From: Streptomyces eurythermus
GTDB taxonomy: Bacteria > Actinomycetota > Actinomycetes > Streptomycetales > Streptomycetaceae
Direction: 5' to 3'
NCBI RefSeq assembly: GCF_014649115.1
Contig: NZ_BMSK01000002.1
Location: forward strand, 532,455-596,454
DNA length: 64,000 bases
The first letter of the stretch is position 1, and each line of letters opens with the position of its first letter. The translations under genes and the position numbers were made by a program. Below the pieces are notes generated by a model. It made no database searches. It was given only the letters and a program-made list of their open reading frames with translations, and was not told the origin of the DNA. Below are positions 11,299 to 20,008 of the stretch, in pieces.

Positions 11299-12104
11299 CG
11301 CAGTGTCCTCGCGAACGCGGCGATGGCCTGGGCCGTCTCCTCGGGGGCGCTGAGCTGGGGGCAGTGCCCAGTGGCGTTCAGGGTGACGAGCCGGCTTCCC
11401 TTGATCTGGGCCTGGACGAAGGCGCCGACCTCCGGTGGGGCGATGGCGTCGCTGGAGCACTGGGCAACGAGGGTGGGCACCGCCACCTGCGCCAGGTCGG
11501 CGCGGTTGTCGGACAGGAACGTGACCCGGGCGAAGACCCGGGCGATCTCCGGGTCGGTGGCGCAGAAGCTGTTGGTCAGCTCCTGCCCCAGTTCCGGGCG
11601 CTCGGGGTTGCCCATGATGACCGGTGCCATCGCCCCTGACCAGCCCAGATAGTTCGCGTCCAAGGACTGCAGCAGTTCCTCGATGTCCTCGGCGCTGAAC
11701 CCGCCGCGGTACCCGGCCGCGGGATCGTCGATGAAGCAGGGGGAGGGGGCGAGCAGCACCAGCCCGGCGAAGTACTCCGGGTGTCGCGCCGCGGCCAGCA
11801 CGCCCATCATCGCGCTGACCGAGTGGCCCACGAACGTCACCGGACCGAGGTCCAGCTCCCGGCAGATCTCCAGCACGTCGTCCACGTAGCCGTCCATGCC
11901 GGAGTAGCGGTCCTCGCTCCACGCCGACAGGTCCGAGCGGCCTGCTCCCACATGGTCGAAGAGCACCACCGTGAACTCACGCTCCAGCGTCGGTACCACC
12001 AGACGCCACAAGTTCTGGTCGCATCCGAACCCGTGCGCCAGCATCACGACAGCCCCGCCCGGCTGCCCGGACACCCGCACCTGGTTCCTGCTGCGCACGT
12101 CCAT
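11295..12104 (-). CDS. rsbQ: RsbQ-like alpha/beta hydrolase
   Basis: 269 residues, the same length as Bacillus RsbQ. AHGFGCDQNLW, FDHVGAGRSDL, the nucleophile elbow GHSVSAMMG, the conserved LAPSPCFIDDP, SSDAIAPP (catalytic Asp) and TGHCPQLS (catalytic His) match RsbQ closely. RsbQ belongs to the family of the plant D14/KAI2 hormone receptors and is required for RsbP activity; its small hydrophobic ligand is not settled. The start at 12104 is chosen because GAGGATGAGG sits at proper spacing before it; an in-frame ATG three codons upstream has almost no spacing from AGG. It forms an operon with the PAS-phosphatase gene. Confidence 0.9.
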   Translation of the reverse strand: MDVRSRNQVRVSGQPGGAVVMLAHGFGCDQNLWRLVVPTLEREFTVVLFDHVGAGRSDLSAWSEDRYSGMDGYVDDVLEICRELDLGPVTFVGHSVSAMMGVLAAARHPEYFAGLVLLAPSPCFIDDPAAGYRGGFSAEDIEELLQSLDANYLGWSGAMAPVIMGNPERPELGQELTNSFCATDPEIARVFARVTFLSDNRADLAQVAVPTLVAQCSSDAIAPPEVGAFVQAQIKGSRLVTLNATGHCPQLSAPEETAQAIAAFARTLR

Positions 12105-12667
12105 ACGCCTCATCCTCGCAGATTCGGGATACCGGGAGTCATCGAGCGACGCTCGATGACTCCCCCCTCCTGCGATAAGAGGCTGCGGCGACGGATGCGG
12201 TCCGCCGTGTGTCACTCGACGGCTGCGGACTCGTGATGCCGGAACACCGCGACGACGAACCCGTCCTCGACCCGGGCACGCTCGCCTGCCGCCGTGCCCC
12301 TCCTCCATGATCACGCGGTGGTGTCGGTCCGTGTCAGGTGGCCGCACGACGGGCCTGGGGCACCTGTCGGTGGACTCGCTGACGACCCACATCGTCGCGG
12401 CCGCTATTCTCTCCCTCCTGTGCTTCATGAAGGACGTGTCCGGCTGGCTCGGGTGGGCGCGGGGGCCGCGCGAGGTGCTGCCCGGCGGCCGGCCATGGAG
12501 ACCGCGGGCACCGGCCAGGCGGCTTATCGGCTGGCAGCCGGCCCGCCGTCCGGGTATGCGTCGCGCACTCGGCGTGTGCACAGCCGGATGAGGTGTGAAC
12601 ACTGACCCGCCCGGGCCATGGCAGGCGACGGGCGGAAGACGGAGGCCGACAGCCACGACCACGGGGC
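12105..12667. other. Region without a recognisable gene
   Basis: About 560 bases upstream of the rsbQ-like gene. Frames are open by chance because of the base composition, but none has a ribosome binding site, a family motif or the codon pattern of the neighbours. ATCGAGCGTCGCTCGAT, a good inverted repeat, lies near 12141-12157 and may be an operator or hairpin for the rsbQ promoter. Confidence 0.4.
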
Positions 12668-12820
12668 CATGCGGAGCAGTGCACCGGCAAGAACACGCTG
12701 GAGTATGCCCTGGCCAGCCGCGAAGTCGCCCCCGGCCAGCCCGTTCACCACGCTGACCACGGCTGTCAGTACACGTCCGTGAAGCTCACGTCACGCCTGT
12801 CAGGGCCGGTATCCAGCCAC
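12668..12820 (+). pseudogene. IS3-family transposase fragment
   Basis: A short readable stretch, roughly NTLEYALASREVAPGQ then PVHHADHGCQYTSVKL, matches the part of an IS3-type DDE integrase around the second catalytic Asp (HxDxGxQYTS). Nothing before or after it belongs to a transposase. It is a small scrap of an insertion sequence just upstream of the RHS remnant. Confidence 0.6.
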
Positions 12821-12826
12821 ACCGTT

Positions 12827-13622
12827 GGCCGCGGCTACAAGAACGACGTACACGTACACCGCGAACCGGCTGACATCGGCGACGGACCCGACGGGCGGCA
12901 GGACCGTCCACACGTACACCGCGCTACGACGCCGCCGGACAGCTGACCACCCGCGCGAACTCCAAGGTCTCGGAGGACTTCGTCTACGACGGGGTCGGCG
13001 ATCTGACCAAAACGCGCGGCTTCGCTTACACCTATGACGCCGCCGGGCAGACTCTCACCCCCAAGTACTCCGACGGCAACACGATCACGTACACGTACAA
13101 CGCCGATGGCCGCACCGTGACGATGGCCGCCGACGGCAAGACCACCACGTACATCGGGGACCCGGCCGGCAACCTGGTCACATCGGTCATGCCCACCACT
13201 GAGACCGAGAACCGCACCTACCGGGCGGGCCGGATCACTGCGGTGACCGCGCCCAACACTGAGTCCGTGATCCGCGCCGACGCCCAGCTGGACCGGGTGG
13301 CGCAGACCGCGGCGTCGCATGACTGTTCCGCGGCCGACATCAATCAGATCTATAGTCACCTGTTCGTCGAATCGCATCAGCTCGATGCGGGAATGCTGCG
13401 ATTCGACGCCAATCCGCGTATCGCCAGGGCCTGGAACGCCTCCAGAATGGAAAACCGCATCCCAGCGGTTTTGACCTGCTCGCGCATGAACTGTACGAGT
13501 CGAACTGGATGCGTCAGCACGGCGACCAGAACTACCGCCGTGCCCGTCAGGTGACCCTGAATTCCGGCCACACCTGGGGTGAGAGCGATCAGTCGCCCGC
13601 CCCTGCATCGTGGAGGGAATAA
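12827..13622 (+). pseudogene. Decayed RHS/YD-repeat protein, 3' end with C-terminal tip domain
   Basis: Typical YD repeats can be read: TYTYTANRLTSATDPTGG, then after a frame change near 12925 YDAAGQLTTRAN, FVYDGVGDLTKT, YTYDAAGQTL, YTYNADGRTVT and YIGDPAGNLVT. A further frame change near 13440 restores a C-terminal part reading FDLLAHELYESNWM and NYRRARQVTLNSGHTW, ending at TAA 13620-13622, which resembles the HELYE-type tips found at the ends of Streptomyces RHS proteins. RHS proteins are large secreted or surface proteins that often deliver toxins. Here the N-terminal thousand or more residues are missing and at least two frameshifts are present, so no functional toxin is expected. Confidence 0.7.
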
Positions 13623-13633
13623 CCCTCTGCAAC

Positions 13634-14053
13634 ATGCTCCTCGACAAAAACATCGGAAATTTGGAAAATCCCGACCCGGACCCGACGCTCCGCCGTTCTT
13701 TCCTGATCGCGGCATCGGTCATCTTCCGCGAGGGGGGCGGCAGGGACGACTGCCTGACAAGATCACGCGTACTTACTGGTAAGTGCCACGTCACCACCCG
13801 AGAGGCCGTGCTCTCCCCGGAGTCCGACTTCTCGGCGTTGCACTGGGCCACGGCCACGCCACGAGACCGTGGCAAACGAGCCGGGGGAGACGGCGGCGAA
13901 GCCCCCGCTCACACCCCTGATGCGGCCTCCGGTCCGGGACCGCCCGGCATCCGCAGGGTGTGGTCGAGACGGCGGAGGAGCGCGGCAAGCGACTGCCGCG
14001 GGTCCTGCCCGGCCGTGTCGATGACGATGTGCTCCCGGTTCCACGGTTCGTAG
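13634..14053 (+). pseudogene. Unknown short reading frame behind the RHS remnant, possibly a truncated immunity gene
   Basis: An ATG 12 bases after the RHS stop opens a frame whose first 38 residues (MLLDKNIGNLENPDPDP, then SFLIAASVIFREG) have a lower GC content than the surroundings and look protein-like. After about residue 45 the frame becomes arginine- and glycine-rich and runs antisense into the neighbouring kinase gene, which suggests the original gene is cut off there. Position behind an RHS tip is where immunity genes usually lie; this is inference only. Confidence 0.25.
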
Positions 14054-14457
14054 TCGCGGTCGAGGACCTGCTGCCAATCGGGCAGTGGCAGGTCCGGGAT
14101 GTCGGTCGATCGTGTGGTCACGCGGTTGCGGTGCTCGTCCGGGTCCGAGCAGACGACTTCCACCTCGGCGACGGTGACGGCCGCCTGGACCCCGACGCTC
14201 AGCCAGCTGTCACGGGTGACAGCCAGGGGGTTCACGGATTCCGCGATCACGCTCAGTCCTTGCCGGAGATGTTCATCGGCCAGGGCGTACCCGATGACGT
14301 AGCCGGCCGGTCCCACGGGGTGCCGGGCGAGGCCGGAGCGGACGATGGCCTGTTCGATGGTGTCGATGCGCAGGTGGACCGCGCCGACGCGCGGGGCCAG
14401 CAGCCGGGCCAGGGTGGTCTTGCCTGTGCCGGGCAGTCCGCCGATCACGATGAGCAT
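13909..14457 (-). CDS. Small P-loop ATP-binding kinase-like protein (AAA_33 type)
   Basis: 182 residues starting MLIVIGGLPGTGKTTLA, a Walker A motif at residues 7-14, followed by a DT motif (HLRIDTIEQAI) and a Walker-B-like stretch. Later residues (VEVVCSDPDEHRNRV, LPDWQQVLDRDYEPW, HIVIDTAG) match the zeta-toxin/gluconate-kinase-like AAA_33 group often annotated as AAA family ATPase or kinase. A start 24 bases upstream (14481) is possible, but the glycine-rich loop then sits further from the N-terminus than usual. It stands alone; substrate unknown. No antitoxin-like partner is visible. Confidence 0.8.
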   Translation of the reverse strand: MLIVIGGLPGTGKTTLARLLAPRVGAVHLRIDTIEQAIVRSGLARHPVGPAGYVIGYALADEHLRQGLSVIAESVNPLAVTRDSWLSVGVQAAVTVAEVEVVCSDPDEHRNRVTTRSTDIPDLPLPDWQQVLDRDYEPWNREHIVIDTAGQDPRQSLAALLRRLDHTLRMPGGPGPEAASGV

Positions 14458-14607
14458 GTGCTCATCCTGCCGGAACGGCACGCACGCATGGCGGGGGGCT
14501 CCGCGGGAGAGCGGGTGCCGGACCGGGCGGCGTTCCGGGCTGTCGCCGTCGGCCGGACACCGCCGGATGTGTACAGGCCTTGACGCCGCGCGGACGCCGC
14601 CGGTCCG

Positions 14608-15603
14608 TCACCGCGGGTTCGGGTGGTTGCCGGGCTCGCCGCCCGGCCCGGCCAGTGGTGTCGGCGACAGGGCCGTGGGTTCCTCGCCCGGTTCGAGCAG
14701 GGTCTCCGCCGCGCCGACGATCAACGGGTCGGGGGTGCCGACCGCTTCGTGGTCCTTGGCCGGGTAGTCGAAGCGGTCGAGGAGACTGCGCATCGCCTCC
14801 AGCCGGCCTCGCCGTTTGTCGTTGTTCTTCACGACCGTCCAGGGCGCGTGCGGCGTGTCGGTGGCCCGGAACATGTCGACCTTGGCCGTGGTGTAGTCGT
14901 CCCAGCGGTCGAGGGAGGCCAGGTCCGTCGGGGAGAGCTTCCACCGGCGCACCGGATCGACCTGGCGGATCGCGAACCGGGTGCGCTGCTCGGCCTGGGA
15001 CACCGAGAACCAGAACTTGACCAGCAGGATGCCGTCGTCGGTGAGCAGGCGCTCGAACATCGGGGCCTGCTGGAGGAACTGCCGGTACTCGTCCTGCGTA
15101 CAGAACCCCATGACCCGCTCGACGCCCGCGCGGTTGTACCAGGAACGGTCGAAGAAGACGATCTCGCCGCGGGCCGGCAGGTGGGCCACGTAGCGCTGGA
15201 AGTACCACTGACCCGCCTCGCGCTCGGTCGGCTTCTCCAGCGCCACCACCCGGGCCCCGCGAGGGTTGAGCCGCTCGGTGAAGCGCTTGATCGTGCCGCC
15301 CTTGCCCGCCGCGTCCCGTCCCTCGCAGACCACGACGACCCGCTGGCCGGTGTCCTTCACCCAGCGCTGGAACTTCAGCAGTTCGATCTGCAGGATGCGC
15401 TTGGTCTGCTCGTACTCGCGCCGGCCGATCCTGTGGTCGTAGGGGTGGTTCTCCCGCCAGGTCTCGATCGGCCGGCCGCCGGAGTCCAGGAGCACCGGCC
15501 GTTCCGGCTGCCGGTCGTCCACCTCGAGCCCCCGCAGCAGGTCGTCCTCGCGTGCCGTGGCGTGGATCTCCTGGGTCTGGGTCGCCTGCTCGTACTCGGC
15601 CAC
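14608..15603 (-). CDS. ppk2: Polyphosphate kinase 2
   Basis: 331 residues. Walker A CEGRDAAGKGGTIKRF (about 95-110), the lid module motif FFDRSWYNRAGVERVMGF (about 180-197) and a C-terminal DYTTAKVDMF/WTVVKNNDKRR segment are those of class I PPK2. PPK2 transfers phosphate between polyphosphate and nucleoside diphosphates, usually making GTP or ATP from polyphosphate. The gene is divergent from the PhoD-type phosphatase gene, with 133 bases between the starts, so the two phosphate-related genes may share control. The C-terminal tail (about 30 residues, Pro/Gly-rich) is longer than in most homologues. Confidence 0.95.
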   Translation of the reverse strand: MAEYEQATQTQEIHATAREDDLLRGLEVDDRQPERPVLLDSGGRPIETWRENHPYDHRIGRREYEQTKRILQIELLKFQRWVKDTGQRVVVVCEGRDAAGKGGTIKRFTERLNPRGARVVALEKPTEREAGQWYFQRYVAHLPARGEIVFFDRSWYNRAGVERVMGFCTQDEYRQFLQQAPMFERLLTDDGILLVKFWFSVSQAEQRTRFAIRQVDPVRRWKLSPTDLASLDRWDDYTTAKVDMFRATDTPHAPWTVVKNNDKRRGRLEAMRSLLDRFDYPAKDHEAVGTPDPLIVGAAETLLEPGEEPTALSPTPLAGPGGEPGNHPNPR

Positions 15604-15683
15604 GACACCACCTCTCCGCCTCGCCCCTCAGGGCCGTCCCGCCCCAGTCTTCTCCCACGTGCCCACCCGAACGGGTCCCATGT

Positions 15684-15714
15684 ACCGTCGCTACGGTCGT
15701 TCCTTTCCGTACGG
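15684..15714. promoter_or_regulatory. Inverted repeats between ppk2 and phoD
   Basis: ACCGT-CGCT-ACGGT (15684-15697) is followed by the palindrome CCGTACGG (15707-15714), so a CCGT/ACGG motif occurs twice within 31 bases of the divergent promoter region. This could be an operator for both genes. I saw no direct repeats of the GTTCACC type expected for a Streptomyces PhoP box. Confidence 0.35.
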
Positions 15715-15736
15715 TGCGAGACAGAAAGGCGATCAC

Positions 15737-17365
15737 ATGGCCGAACTGCGCCTGGGACCACTGCTGAGGTACACCGACGGCTCGTGCGCGACCGTGTGGG
15801 TCGAGACGGATGTGCCCTGCACGGCGCACGTGCGCTGCTCGGACGGCGCGAGCGGCACGGCCCCCACCTTCCGGGTGGCCGGGCACCACTACGCCCTCGT
15901 CACGGTGACCGGGCTCCGACCGGGCACCTCGCCGTCGTACGAGGTTTTCCTGGATGACGCGCCGGTGTGGCCTCTGCCCGACTCCCGCTTCCCGCCCTCG
16001 GTCATCCGGTCGCCCGGTGCCGGCGACGCCGTCCGGGTCACCTTCGGGTCGTGCCGCTGGGCTGCGCCCCCGGCCGACGGCAAGGACACGGTGGGCCCCG
16101 ACGCGCTCGACACCCTCGCCAAGCGGCTGACGGCCGACCCCGACGCGCGGCGTCCGGACGTCCTGCTGCTCCTGGGGGACCAGGTCTACGCCGACGAGGT
16201 CTCCGAGGAGACCCGGCGCCTGCTGGCCACTCGCCGCGACCTCGACAAGGCGCCCGGCAGCCAGGTCGCCGACTACGAGGAGTACTGCCACCTCTACTAC
16301 GAATCCTGGCTCGATCCGGAGATCCGTTGGCTGCTGTCCACCGTGCCCAGCTTCATGATCTTCGACGACCACGACATCGTGGACGACTGGAACACCTCCG
16401 CCGCCTGGCTCGCCGACATGCGCTCCACCGACTGGTGGCAGCAACGGCTGCTGAGCGGCCTGATGTCCTACTGGGTCCACCAGCACCTGGGCAACCTCTC
16501 CCCCGCCGAACTGGCCGACGACCCGGCCTGGGCCGCCGTGCGCAACGCACCCGAGGGCACGCACGCGTTGCGCGCCCTCGCCGAACGGGCCGACGCCGAT
16601 CCCTCCTCGGTCCGCTTCAGTTACCGGCGCGACTTCGGCCGGGTCCGGGTGGTGATGGTCGACTCCCGGGCCGCACGCGTGCTGGACGAGGACCGGCGCG
16701 CCATGCTCCACCCGGGCGAGGCCGACTGGCTGCGCGAGCAGGTCCTGGCCGACGAGGGGGCTTACGACCACCTTCTGATCGGAACTTCACTGCCCTGGCT
16801 TCTGCCGCACCTGGTGCACGACGCCGAGGGCTGGGACGCGGCCCTGTGCGCCGGGGAACGCGGGGACCGCTGGGCCCGCTTCGGCGAGTGGCTGCGCCGT
16901 GGCGCCGATCTGGAGCACTGGGCGGCCTTCCCGCGCTCCTTCGCCGATCTTGCCGGCCTCATCGGCGAGGCCGGATCCGCGCCGGGCGCCCCGGCGAGCG
17001 TGTGCGTGCTGTCCGGGGACGTGCACCACGGCTACGTCGCGCGCGCCTCCTGGCCGTCCGGCGGCCCCGGCATACCGGTCGTCCAGCTCACCTGCTCACC
17101 CGTGCACAATTCGGTGCCCCTGACGATGCGGATCGGGTTCCGCTTCGGCTGGAGCGCCCCGGCCCGCCTCCTGGGGCGGTTGCTGGCCCGGCACGGCCGT
17201 TGCTCCCGGCCGCCGGTGAGGTGGCGCAAGCAGGGCGGGCCCTGGTTCGGCAACCAGCTCATGACCCTCACCCTGCGCGGCCGTTCGGCCCACCTGTGCC
17301 TGGAGCGCACCGGTACCGACGAGACACTGCGGACTGTGCACGAGACCGTCCTGACCGCCGGGTAG
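15737..17365 (+). CDS. phoD: PhoD-like alkaline phosphatase / metallophosphoesterase
   Basis: 542 residues. An N-terminal fibronectin-like part (RYTDGSCATVWVETD, residues 10-95) precedes the metallophosphatase core: FGSCRW (about 105), LLLLGDQVYADE (metal-binding GDQ, about 150), FDDHDIVDDWN (about 212), VVMVDSR (about 305), LSGDVHHGYVAR (about 430). These are the PhoD signatures; the enzyme hydrolyses phosphate esters and uses Ca2+ and Fe3+ in characterised members. There is no signal peptide, so this is the cytoplasmic subgroup annotated as alkaline phosphatase D family, not the exported Tat form. The start at 15737 has GAAAGG at good spacing. Confidence 0.9.
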   Translation: MAELRLGPLLRYTDGSCATVWVETDVPCTAHVRCSDGASGTAPTFRVAGHHYALVTVTGLRPGTSPSYEVFLDDAPVWPLPDSRFPPSVIRSPGAGDAVRVTFGSCRWAAPPADGKDTVGPDALDTLAKRLTADPDARRPDVLLLLGDQVYADEVSEETRRLLATRRDLDKAPGSQVADYEEYCHLYYESWLDPEIRWLLSTVPSFMIFDDHDIVDDWNTSAAWLADMRSTDWWQQRLLSGLMSYWVHQHLGNLSPAELADDPAWAAVRNAPEGTHALRALAERADADPSSVRFSYRRDFGRVRVVMVDSRAARVLDEDRRAMLHPGEADWLREQVLADEGAYDHLLIGTSLPWLLPHLVHDAEGWDAALCAGERGDRWARFGEWLRRGADLEHWAAFPRSFADLAGLIGEAGSAPGAPASVCVLSGDVHHGYVARASWPSGGPGIPVVQLTCSPVHNSVPLTMRIGFRFGWSAPARLLGRLLARHGRCSRPPVRWRKQGGPWFGNQLMTLTLRGRSAHLCLERTGTDETLRTVHETVLTAG

Positions 17366-17521
17366 TACAGCGCCGAGCGGTGTGCCGCACGAGGTCCGCC
17401 GGGTTGCTGTTGCTGTGAAGGAGTTCTTCTTCGTCGCCGTCGCGGATCGCGTAGAGGGCTTGCTGCAGGGCGGGCAAAGGTGCCGCTTGTGACCTGACAG
17501 GGCCGCGCCGTCACGTGCTCA

Positions 17522-18413
17522 TCAGCCAGGAACCGCAGAATTCCCGCCCGTGGTGGTGCTCTTTGATGCTTCGATGCGGTCGTGGGGGCTTCCGAGCGGG
17601 GGCGTGTCTCCGCGGGTGAGCAGCAGTGCGAGCACGGCGATCAGGGAGCAGCGGGCCATGCCGGCGAAGAGCGGTACGGCGGTGTTCTCGCCGCCCAGTC
17701 CGACGAGCGGTGAGGCGATGCCGCCCAGGATGCTCTGCAGGGTGCCCAGTACGGCCGAGCCGGTGCCGGCCGCGTGCGGGACCCGCTCGATGGCGAGTGC
17801 CGTGGCGGTGCCGCGGACTTGGCCGATGCCGAGGAAGGCGATCCCGATGAGCCCGAGTGCGAGGACACGGTTCAGCTGGCCGGCGAGGGTGACCAGCAGC
17901 GCCGCCGTGGTGGCGACCAGCATCGTGGCCAGTCCGGTACGCAGCAGCAGCCGCGGGTGGTAGCGGCCGACCAGCTTGGTGCTGACGGTGCTGGAGAAGG
18001 TTGCGGTCAGGGCGCCGAGCGAGAAGGCGGCGGATGCCTGGCCCACGGTGAAGCCGAGGACGTTCTGGAGCAGGAACGCCGAGCCGGCGATGTAGCAGAA
18101 CAGCGCGCCACAGGCGAAGGAGAAGGCGAGGGTGTATCCCGCATAGGCACGGTCGGTGAGTACGGACCGGGCGGCCTTCAGGGTGGCTCCGACACCGCCG
18201 GGGCGCCGCCGCTGCTTGGGGAGGCTTTCGGGGATGAAGGAGAGCGTGGCCAGGAACATCAGGAGCGATGCCCCGGACAGGATCCAGAAAACGCCCCGAC
18301 AGCCGCCCGCGTTGCTCACGGCGGTGCCGCCGGCCAGGGGGCCACGATCGGGGCGATGCCGCCGAGTGCCGTCAGCACGCCGAAGAGACTGGCCGCGACG
18401 GCACCGGTCGGTG
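17522..18413 (-). pseudogene. Bcr/CflA-type MFS drug transporter, N-terminus lost and frameshifted
   Basis: About 265 residues of an MFS transporter can be read in one frame: FWILSGASLLMFLATL, the loop FIPESLPKQRRRPGG typical of Bcr/CflA proteins, and six further hydrophobic segments. A short piece upstream in another frame (LFGVLTALGGIAPIVAP, about 18345-18413) is the conserved motif that precedes it, so there is a frameshift near 18335. The first four or so transmembrane helices of a normal protein of about 400 residues are absent, and the sequence joins directly to a hydrolase fragment on the other strand at about 18415. Not expected to work. Confidence 0.75.
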
Positions 18414-18423
18414 CAGGCTGGGC

Positions 18424-18714
18424 GGCCGGGCTGGAGGAACGCGAGGACGGATGGTGGCCCCGTTTCGACCGGGACGTGATGGTCCGCTCGCTGGCGGAGA
18501 ACGCCCAGCGTTCCTTCCGGTAGGAGTGGGGGCAGGTCGCGTGCCCTACCCTGGTCGTCCTGGCCTCATCCCCGAGCAGGAAGCCGACGAGATGCTCCGG
18601 CAGCAACCCGACACCACGGCCATGAGCACCCCCGGCACCGGCCACGACCTGCACCTGGAGCAGCCCGAGAACCTACACACCGCGCTCGCGGACTTCCTCG
18701 AGGGCCTCGCCTGA
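18424..18714 (+). pseudogene. Alpha/beta hydrolase C-terminal fragments
   Basis: Two pieces in different frames: GLEEREDGWWPRFDRDVMVR (18424-18523) and then IPEQEADEMLRQQPD with STPGTGHDLHLEQPENLH (18541-18714). The second contains the catalytic-His neighbourhood (GxGHDLHLEQP) and the usual C-terminal helix of alpha/beta hydrolases. The nucleophile region is absent. The fragment abuts the truncated MFS gene, which marks a recombination junction near 18415. Confidence 0.65.
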
Positions 18715-18996
18715 GAACGCCTGCGCGGTCACAACGACACCAAAGTCAGACCCCACTCATGGCCACCGATCCACAGGTCTTGACAATTACTCTCCACCTG
18801 CTCCCGAAGTACGGTGCTCGGTGAGGACGGACGAGACAACAGCGATCGGCTGTCCCGAACACTCGTCGGCTGTCCGGGCTGTTCAGCGGCGTGTCCCGGA
18901 CCCCCGAGGCGGGGCGACGGAACCCTGTCCGGCTGTACAAGCCTGCCGTCGGCAGGCGGATGGCCCCCGAGCCTCGGGCAGGATGCCGTTTCGGGG

Positions 18997-19443
18997 TTAC
19001 GGGGTGCCAGCTTGCTCTGTCGCGCGGGTCCAGGTGTTCATGATGATGAAGGTCTTGGTGCCCTCCACCTTGCCGGTCCGGCGTACGGCGCTGATCACCT
19101 GCTGAAGGTGGTTCACGTCCCGGATCCGGAGCTTGAGCAGGGCGTCGGAGGTGCCGGCGATGCTGTGGCTCTCCTCGATCTCCGGGATGCTCTCGGAGAT
19201 GCCCTGGATCTCGTCACTGTCGGTCGCGCCGAGCAGGCGGATCTCGATGAACGCCTGAAGCATGCCCGCCCGGCTGTCCTCGATGACCGCGGTGTAGCCG
19301 CGGATCACACCCGCCCTCTCCATGCGCTCTATACGGCGAGCGCACGGAGCGGCTGAAAGTCCCACAGCACGTGCGATCTCCGACACGGGCGCTCGGCCGT
19401 CCTTGCGGAGGATGTTCAGTATGTGGCGATCGATCGTGTCCAC
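18997..19443 (-). CDS. Lrp/AsnC-family transcriptional regulator
   Basis: 148 residues. N-terminal helix-turn-helix (about 4-50; DTIDRHILNILRKDGR, SEIARAVGLSAAPCARRIERME) and C-terminal RAM/AsnC effector domain (about 65-140; AGTSDALLKLRIRDVNHLQ). Such proteins form octamers and sense amino acids. The GTG at 19443 is chosen because GGGGAG lies six bases before it; a TTG two codons upstream touches that site. No permease or metabolic gene is adjacent, so the target cannot be named from context; autoregulation is usual. Confidence 0.9.
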   Translation of the reverse strand: MDTIDRHILNILRKDGRAPVSEIARAVGLSAAPCARRIERMERAGVIRGYTAVIEDSRAGMLQAFIEIRLLGATDSDEIQGISESIPEIEESHSIAGTSDALLKLRIRDVNHLQQVISAVRRTGKVEGTKTFIIMNTWTRATEQAGTP

Positions 19444-20008
19444 GGCCAACTCCCCGAATCATGCGCGCCACGCACAAGTCGCGCGCTGAAAGCTCCATTG
19501 CTCATTGAAGATCGAGTGAACCACGCTCAACACGTGCGTCATGATGCCCGGCCTGTCGCCTAGGGACCGCCGTCCTGACATCGTCATGATGTCCGGGCGA
19601 CCCCCGGCAGGAGGCTCGCACCGGCCAACCCCTATGGCGCGGACTCCGACCAGATGACAGGTGCGCGGGCATCCCCGGCACCCCACGGCCGGCCCCACAT
19701 CCTGGGGCCGGCCGGGTACCGAATCAGGTCCACCAGCAGCGATCATCGCGCAGGCCACACAACGGGATCTTCAAGGATGCCGTCGGTGGATGCACGCCCT
19801 CGCCCGGCCAGGCGTGCTTCTGAGACCGTGACTTCGACCGCAGGGAACAGTCGCGTGAACTCCACCGAGGCAAGTTGCGAGCCCAGTCCCCGGGACAACG
19901 CGACCGCCCCTTTCATGATTCGCCACCACCTCAGGGTCATACCGCGAACGCCCTGGATCCAGGGACGGTCGGCCCTCCTCTTCGAAGACCGCCCGCGGCG
20001 TTCACTCG
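19444..20008. other. Intergenic region with a possible short minus-strand fragment
   Basis: About 560 bases between the lrp-like and phytase genes. On the minus strand, 19743-19943 reads MTLRWWRIMKGAVALS and then VEFTRLFPAVEVTVSEARLA with plausible codon use, but no family is recognisable and there is no clear ribosome binding site, so it may be the tail of a lost gene. CCCTGGATCCAGGG, a perfect 14-base palindrome, lies near 19950. Nothing else is supported. Confidence 0.3.

Noticed and set aside
18775..18830. TTGACA at about 18778 as a strong promoter
   Set aside because: There is no matching -10 hexamer at a normal distance and no gene follows on the plus strand.
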